Source: Bradyrhizobium sp. ARR65 (GTDB taxonomy: Bacteria > Pseudomonadota > Alphaproteobacteria > Rhizobiales > Xanthobacteraceae). Taken from it: a stretch of DNA of 64,000 nt. The notes under the pieces were generated by a model. It had not been told where the DNA came from. It ran no database searches and worked only from the letters and a program-made list of their open reading frames with translations. Below, in pieces: positions 60,297-64,000 of this stretch. A program made the translations under genes and the position numbers. The DNA is taken from contig NZ_AWZU01000023.1 in assembly GCF_000472385.1 (NCBI RefSeq), positions 62,272 through 126,271 on the forward strand, given 5' to 3'. Positions within the stretch are counted from its first letter, which is position 1. Every line of letters begins with the position of its first letter.

Positions 60297-60866
60297 TCAG
60301 CTCGCCGCCGGCTTTTTCTTGCCCCTAGCCTTGGATTTTGCGGCCTTCGGCGGGGCGGCCTGCTCGGGCACACCCTCGATTGAACTCAGCCGGCCTGCCG
60401 TAAACGTGTAGATGCCGGCACGCGGACCATGGTTCCAGGTAACGACGGCGAGTCGCTCCCCGCGCTGGTTGTTGGAGATGTTGATGTTGTCAGGTGCGCC
60501 GATACCGCGCACGACGTCGCACTCGGTATGACCCAGCGCCACCGTTCCCGAGCCAGGCGGCGGCGCGCCCGGCACCGCGTCTGTCGAGGCATTGGCGTCA
60601 GCGGGTGCGGCGGGCGCCGGCATGCCCGGGCAGGCGCCGTTGGCACTGACAAGATCATCAGGCGTAACCGGCTTATCCGGCGTCAGCGGTGGCGCATCGA
60701 TCGAGACGTTCTTGATGAACAGCCGACCGGGGCGCGAGAACCACTCCGCATCCTTCGACAACAGGTCGGATTGAAACATGTCGGCCGCGCCTGAACAGCC
60801 CGCAATCGCAGGAGCCAGCATGAGGAGCAGCGCCAGTTGCTTTCGAAGGTGGGTGCTGTTTTTCAC
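60297..60866 (-). CDS. Lipoprotein, function unknown
   Basis: Protein of 189 residues from GTG 60866: KQLALLLMLAPAIAGCSGAA is a signal with lipobox (I-A-G-C). Mature part: LFIKNVSIDAPPLTPDKPVT, a Pro/Ala linker, then VALGHTECDVVRGIGAPDNI and LAVVTWNHGPRAGIYTFTAG, ending in a Lys/Ala tail (KSKARGKKKPAAS). The region around GHTECDVVRGIGAPDN resembles small outer-membrane-assembly (BamE/SmpA-like) folds, but only weakly. The ribosome site is poor. Confidence 0.72.
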   Translation of the reverse strand: MKNSTHLRKQLALLLMLAPAIAGCSGAADMFQSDLLSKDAEWFSRPGRLFIKNVSIDAPPLTPDKPVTPDDLVSANGACPGMPAPAAPADANASTDAVPGAPPPGSGTVALGHTECDVVRGIGAPDNINISNNQRGERLAVVTWNHGPRAGIYTFTAGRLSSIEGVPEQAAPPKAAKSKARGKKKPAAS

Positions 60867-61016
60867 GTCGAACTGAAATCTCACCTCGGCGGTAAGGCCC
60901 GAAGCGTTTGTCCCAACATCACTTTGCGGCACGACCGTGGCTAGCGCAAGACAACGGGCGAAATCCCAACAACATCCTTAATCCGATCGCAGGACCGAGT
61001 CGCGCGCACGGCAGCG

Positions 61017-61469
61017 CTAGTCCCGCCGCTGCCATCGGCCGCGCTCGTCGGCCTGCCAATAGGTCACCTCGAAGCCCCGCGACTTGCACTGCGTCCAGGC
61101 GCCGCGGGCGGCGGCAAGCGAGTCGGGATCGTCGCCGTTGAACACCAGCACCAGGCGCTCGTAGCTCTCGGCATCGGCGGGAACGGCGGCATTGTCGATC
61201 AGAAACCGGATGTTGGCGCGATTGGGATTATCTTCGTCGATCACCAGCACGATCGGCTGATCGGCCAGATCGCCGGAACGCCAGGTTGCGTGCGGCAGGA
61301 ACGAATCGTCGCGATAGGTCCATAGATGCGCGTCCAGCGCCTCGGCACGTTCCTGCGACGTCGACTGCACGACCACCCGCCAACCGCGCTCGAGCGATTT
61401 CTCAAGCAACGGCGGCAAGACGCTTTCCAGCGACATGTTTTGCAGGTGATAGAACAGGACCTCGGTCAT
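61017..61469 (-). CDS. holC: DNA polymerase III chi subunit
   Basis: Clamp-loader accessory that contacts SSB; 150 residues. MTEVLFYHLQNMSLESVLPP, LLEKSLERGWRVVVQSTSQE, ALDAHLWTYRDDSFLPHATW and VLVFNGDDPDSLAAARGAWT match HolC. ATG 61469 overlaps the pepA stop (ATGA), so pepA-holC is coupled, the usual alphaproteobacterial arrangement. Confidence 0.93.
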   Translation of the reverse strand: MTEVLFYHLQNMSLESVLPPLLEKSLERGWRVVVQSTSQERAEALDAHLWTYRDDSFLPHATWRSGDLADQPIVLVIDEDNPNRANIRFLIDNAAVPADAESYERLVLVFNGDDPDSLAAARGAWTQCKSRGFEVTYWQADERGRWQRRD

Positions 61470-62968
61470 TTCTTCGCTTCATAATGATCGGCGACCAGCC
61501 GGTTCAAGAGGCGCACGCCGAAACCCGAACCCCAGCTCTGGTTGATTTCGCTCTTGGGTGCGCCCATCGCCGTTCCCGCAATATCGAGATGTGCCCAAGG
61601 GGTGTTGTCGACAAAACGTTGCAGAAATTGCGCCGCGGTGATCGAGCCGCCATAGCGGCCGCCGGTGTTTTTCATGTCCGCAAATTGCGAATCGATAAGC
61701 TTGTCGTATTCGGGCGAGAGCGGCATGCGCCAGACCTTCTCGCCCGTCTCGAGCCCGCACTTGACCAGGCGCTCCGCCAATTCGTCATTGTTGGAGAACA
61801 GCCCGGCGTGCTCGTTGCCGAGCGACACCACGATCGCGCCCGTCAGGGTTGCAAGATCGACCATGAATTTCGGCTTGATCTTCTTGGCCACGTACCAAAG
61901 CACATCGGCGAGCACCAGTCGGCCTTCGGCATCGGTGTTGATGATCTCGATGGTCTGACCGGACATCGAGGTGACGATGTCGCCGGGGCGCTGCGCATTG
62001 CCGCTTGGCATGTTCTCGACAAGCCCAATCGCGCCCACCGCGTTCACCTTAGCCTTGCGCGCAGCCAGTGCGTGCATCAGGCCGACAACGCAAGCAGCGC
62101 CCGCCATGTCTCCCTTCATCTCCTCCATATTGGCGGCGCCCTTGATGGAAATGCCGCCGGTATCGAAGCAGACGCCCTTGCCGACGAAGGCGACCGGTGC
62201 TTCACCGCGCTTTCCGCCGTTCCAGCGCATGATCACGGTGCGGCCCGGTCGCTCCGAGCCTTGCGCCACCCCCAAGAGCGCGCCCATGCCGAGCTTGGTC
62301 ATCGCTTTCACGTCGAGAATCTCGACCTCGACGTCCAGCTTGCGCAATTGGGCGGCGCGCCGGGCAAACTCCTCGGGGTAAAGCACGTTCGGCGGCTCGT
62401 TCACGAGATCGCGCGCCAGGTCGACACCGTCGACCACCTGCGAATCGGGCGCAAAGGCTTTGCGCGTTGCCGCCACATCTTCGACGGCCAAGGAAATGTC
62501 GGCGCGTAAACCGCCCTCCTCGCCTTCCTTCTTCTTGGTCTTGTAGCGGTCGAATCGATAGGCGCGCAGCCGGATGCCGGTCGCTATTGCGGCAGCCTGA
62601 TCGGGCTGCATGGCTCCTGCCGGCAATTCCGCCAACACCGTGACGTGCTCACTGCCGCCGTTCAGCTTGCCGGCCAACACGCCGCCGAACTTGAGGAAAT
62701 CTCCTTCTTTCAGCTCCGAGACTTTTCCAGCGCCAATCACGATCAAGCGCTGAATCTTGATTCCTTCCGGTTCATAAAGATCGAGCGTTGAACCGCTTTT
62801 TCCCTTGAACCGGCTGCTCGTCGCCGCGCGCTTCACCAGGTCAGCCGCCGGCCCCAGGACCTTGCGCGCGGTATCCCCGAGCTTGAGGGTGTCGTCGCAA
62901 AACACCACCAGAACGCCGCGCGGGGTAGCTGAAAGCGGGGCGAAGCCGACCTTGACGGCGTCGGGCAT
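61466..62968 (-). CDS. pepA: Leucyl aminopeptidase (cytosol aminopeptidase)
   Basis: Di-zinc M17 aminopeptidase of 500 residues. The catalytic C-terminal domain has VAFVGKGVCFDTGGISIKGA (metal Lys/Asp), the signature NTDAEGRLVLADVLWYVAKK and the region AHLDIAGTAMGAPKSEINQS. ATG 62968. Coupled to holC; divergent from lptF. Confidence 0.96.
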   Translation of the reverse strand: MPDAVKVGFAPLSATPRGVLVVFCDDTLKLGDTARKVLGPAADLVKRAATSSRFKGKSGSTLDLYEPEGIKIQRLIVIGAGKVSELKEGDFLKFGGVLAGKLNGGSEHVTVLAELPAGAMQPDQAAAIATGIRLRAYRFDRYKTKKKEGEEGGLRADISLAVEDVAATRKAFAPDSQVVDGVDLARDLVNEPPNVLYPEEFARRAAQLRKLDVEVEILDVKAMTKLGMGALLGVAQGSERPGRTVIMRWNGGKRGEAPVAFVGKGVCFDTGGISIKGAANMEEMKGDMAGAACVVGLMHALAARKAKVNAVGAIGLVENMPSGNAQRPGDIVTSMSGQTIEIINTDAEGRLVLADVLWYVAKKIKPKFMVDLATLTGAIVVSLGNEHAGLFSNNDELAERLVKCGLETGEKVWRMPLSPEYDKLIDSQFADMKNTGGRYGGSITAAQFLQRFVDNTPWAHLDIAGTAMGAPKSEINQSWGSGFGVRLLNRLVADHYEAKK

Positions 62969-63332
62969 AAGTCAATCCTCCAAATAAACAGGGCAGTCGT
63001 GGGCGAGATGGGTGGCCGGAGTGGTCCGAGGGATGGTCGATCGGCGGCGATACGGGGGCGAGTTGGGCGCCCCACGGCGTCGCACCTGCGTACTATGGCC
63101 CGTCGCCCGCTATCGTGCCAAGCGCTGCCGTGGCAAGCTGGCCACATTTGGGAAATATTAAGCATGGATGATGGGCGCCACGGCCCAGCCATTTTGTTGA
63201 CGGATCAAAGGGATGCTAGTGAGACATTAAGCGGACGGGGCGCGTCTTACGCTAGTTTTGGGGAGCCCTTTTCGAAGGGGTTGGTTGGGGTTCTTCGCGC
63301 CCGCGGTCGCGGTGCGGATTCGTGCGGTAGTG
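62969..63332. other. Divergent intergenic region, pepA to lptF
   Basis: 364 bp with no supported gene. TTGACG at about 63197 on the plus strand is a possible -35 for lptF, with TGAGAC at about the right distance as a poor -10. Nothing else is clear. Confidence 0.35.
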
Positions 63333-64000
63333 ATGGGGTCGATCGATAGGTATATTTTCCGCACGACGCTCGCGTCGTTCGCGCTGGTCCTGATCAGCCT
63401 GACGGGCGTGATCTGGATCACGCAGGCGTTGCGCGGCATCGACCTGATGACCAGTCAGGGGCAGACCATCCTGACCTTTCTCGGCGTCACCAGCCTCGTG
63501 ATTCCTGCCCTTGTTCTGGTCATCTCGCCGATTGCGCTGATGATCGCGATCTCGCACACGCTGAACAAGCTCGCGACCGACTCGGAAATCATCGTGATGA
63601 ACGCGGCCGGCTTCTCGCCGTTTCGGCTGTTCCGGCCCTTCTTTTATGCCACGTGTGTCGTCGCGCTCCTGGTCGCCTTCATCGCATCCTATCTCTCGCC
63701 TGACGGCCTGCGGCGGCTCAAGCAATGGGACGCGGAAATCACCGCCGACGTGCTGACCAACATTCTGCAGCCGGGCCGCTTCGCCCAGCTCGATCAGAAC
63801 CTGACGATACGCATTCGTGAGCGGCAACCGGGCGGCATGTTGAAGGGCATCTTCATCGACGACCGGCGGGACCCGAAGGAGCGCGCGACCATAATCGCCG
63901 ATCACGGTACGGTGGTGAAAAGCGGTGACGGCTCGTTCCTGGTCCTCGAAGACGGCAATTTGCAGCGATTCGAGGCGGGAAAACGCGATCCCGCGCTGGT
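63333..64000 (+). CDS. lptF: LPS export permease LptF (3' end cut by window)
   Basis: Inner-membrane part of the LptB2FG transporter that lifts LPS to the outer membrane. About 222 residues are visible and the frame runs off the right edge. Helices: TTLASFALVLISLTGVIWIT, LGVTSLVIPALVLVISPIAL and FFYATCVVALLVAFIASYLS; then MNAAGFSPFRLFRPF, the coupling-helix region. ATG 63333 is listed; GTG 63312 and 63330 are in frame. lptG and lptD are expected beyond the edge. Confidence 0.92.
   Translation, partial: MGSIDRYIFRTTLASFALVLISLTGVIWITQALRGIDLMTSQGQTILTFLGVTSLVIPALVLVISPIALMIAISHTLNKLATDSEIIVMNAAGFSPFRLFRPFFYATCVVALLVAFIASYLSPDGLRRLKQWDAEITADVLTNILQPGRFAQLDQNLTIRIRERQPGGMLKGIFIDDRRDPKERATIIADHGTVVKSGDGSFLVLEDGNLQRFEAGKRDPAL

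Overview
The window looks like chromosome from a Bradyrhizobium-type alphaproteobacterium (Nitrobacteraceae). The signs are high GC, a eukaryote-like glutamine synthetase II with a divergent GstI/DUF2735 gene, DUF1236, DUF2161 and PsiF proteins, and several palindromic intergenic repeats of a kind I recall from Bradyrhizobium. No rRNA, tRNA, CRISPR array or insertion sequence was found.

Layout. 0-7 kb: the cut end of an enoyl-CoA hydratase gene overlapped by a MarR regulator, facing an HSL-type esterase across a MarR-like palindrome; then a PsiF-repeat protein, L-aspartate dehydrogenase, an MBL-fold hydrolase, a c-heme protein, a Sel1-repeat protein and an orphan binding protein. 7-9.3 kb: a remnant resembling GrlR, glnII with a sigma-54 promoter, and divergent gstI. 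9.4-13.8 kb: a frameshifted tyrosine phosphatase, a dihydropteridine-reductase-like SDR, a DUF2161 nuclease-like protein, an acetyltransferase and a thioesterase. 13.9-16.3 kb: a run of small genes (cold shock protein, phasin, an S21 paralogue, a zinc ribbon). 16.7-34.8 kb: mixed metabolism and envelope genes, including an L,D-transpeptidase with a second degenerate domain, glutathione peroxidase, a NodB-type deacetylase, a FolB plus DHFR-like pair, and the malic enzyme-phosphotransacetylase fusion. 34.8-43.7 kb: housekeeping (aspS, selO, rnd, csp, purM-purN, a CDP-alcohol phosphotransferase overlapping hdaA).

43.7-51.4 kb is an accessory stretch between hdaA and ppk. It holds a DUF1236 gene, a membrane-fused spermidine synthase-like gene and a decayed type I restriction-modification locus in the order R-S-antitoxin-toxin-M. 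HsdR has lost its second helicase domain, HsdS has only one target-recognition domain, and HsdM carries a deletion that removes the NPPF region and breaks the frame. The AbrB/PIN toxin-antitoxin pair inside the locus is intact and overlaps hsdM. A structured repeat of about 400 bp separates this locus from ppk.

51.4-64 kb: the polyphosphate pair ppk-ppx, two tandem TerC-type membrane proteins, ndk, a small secreted protein, an ABC-F ATPase, a lipoprotein, holC overlapping pepA, and the start of lptF, which runs off the window.
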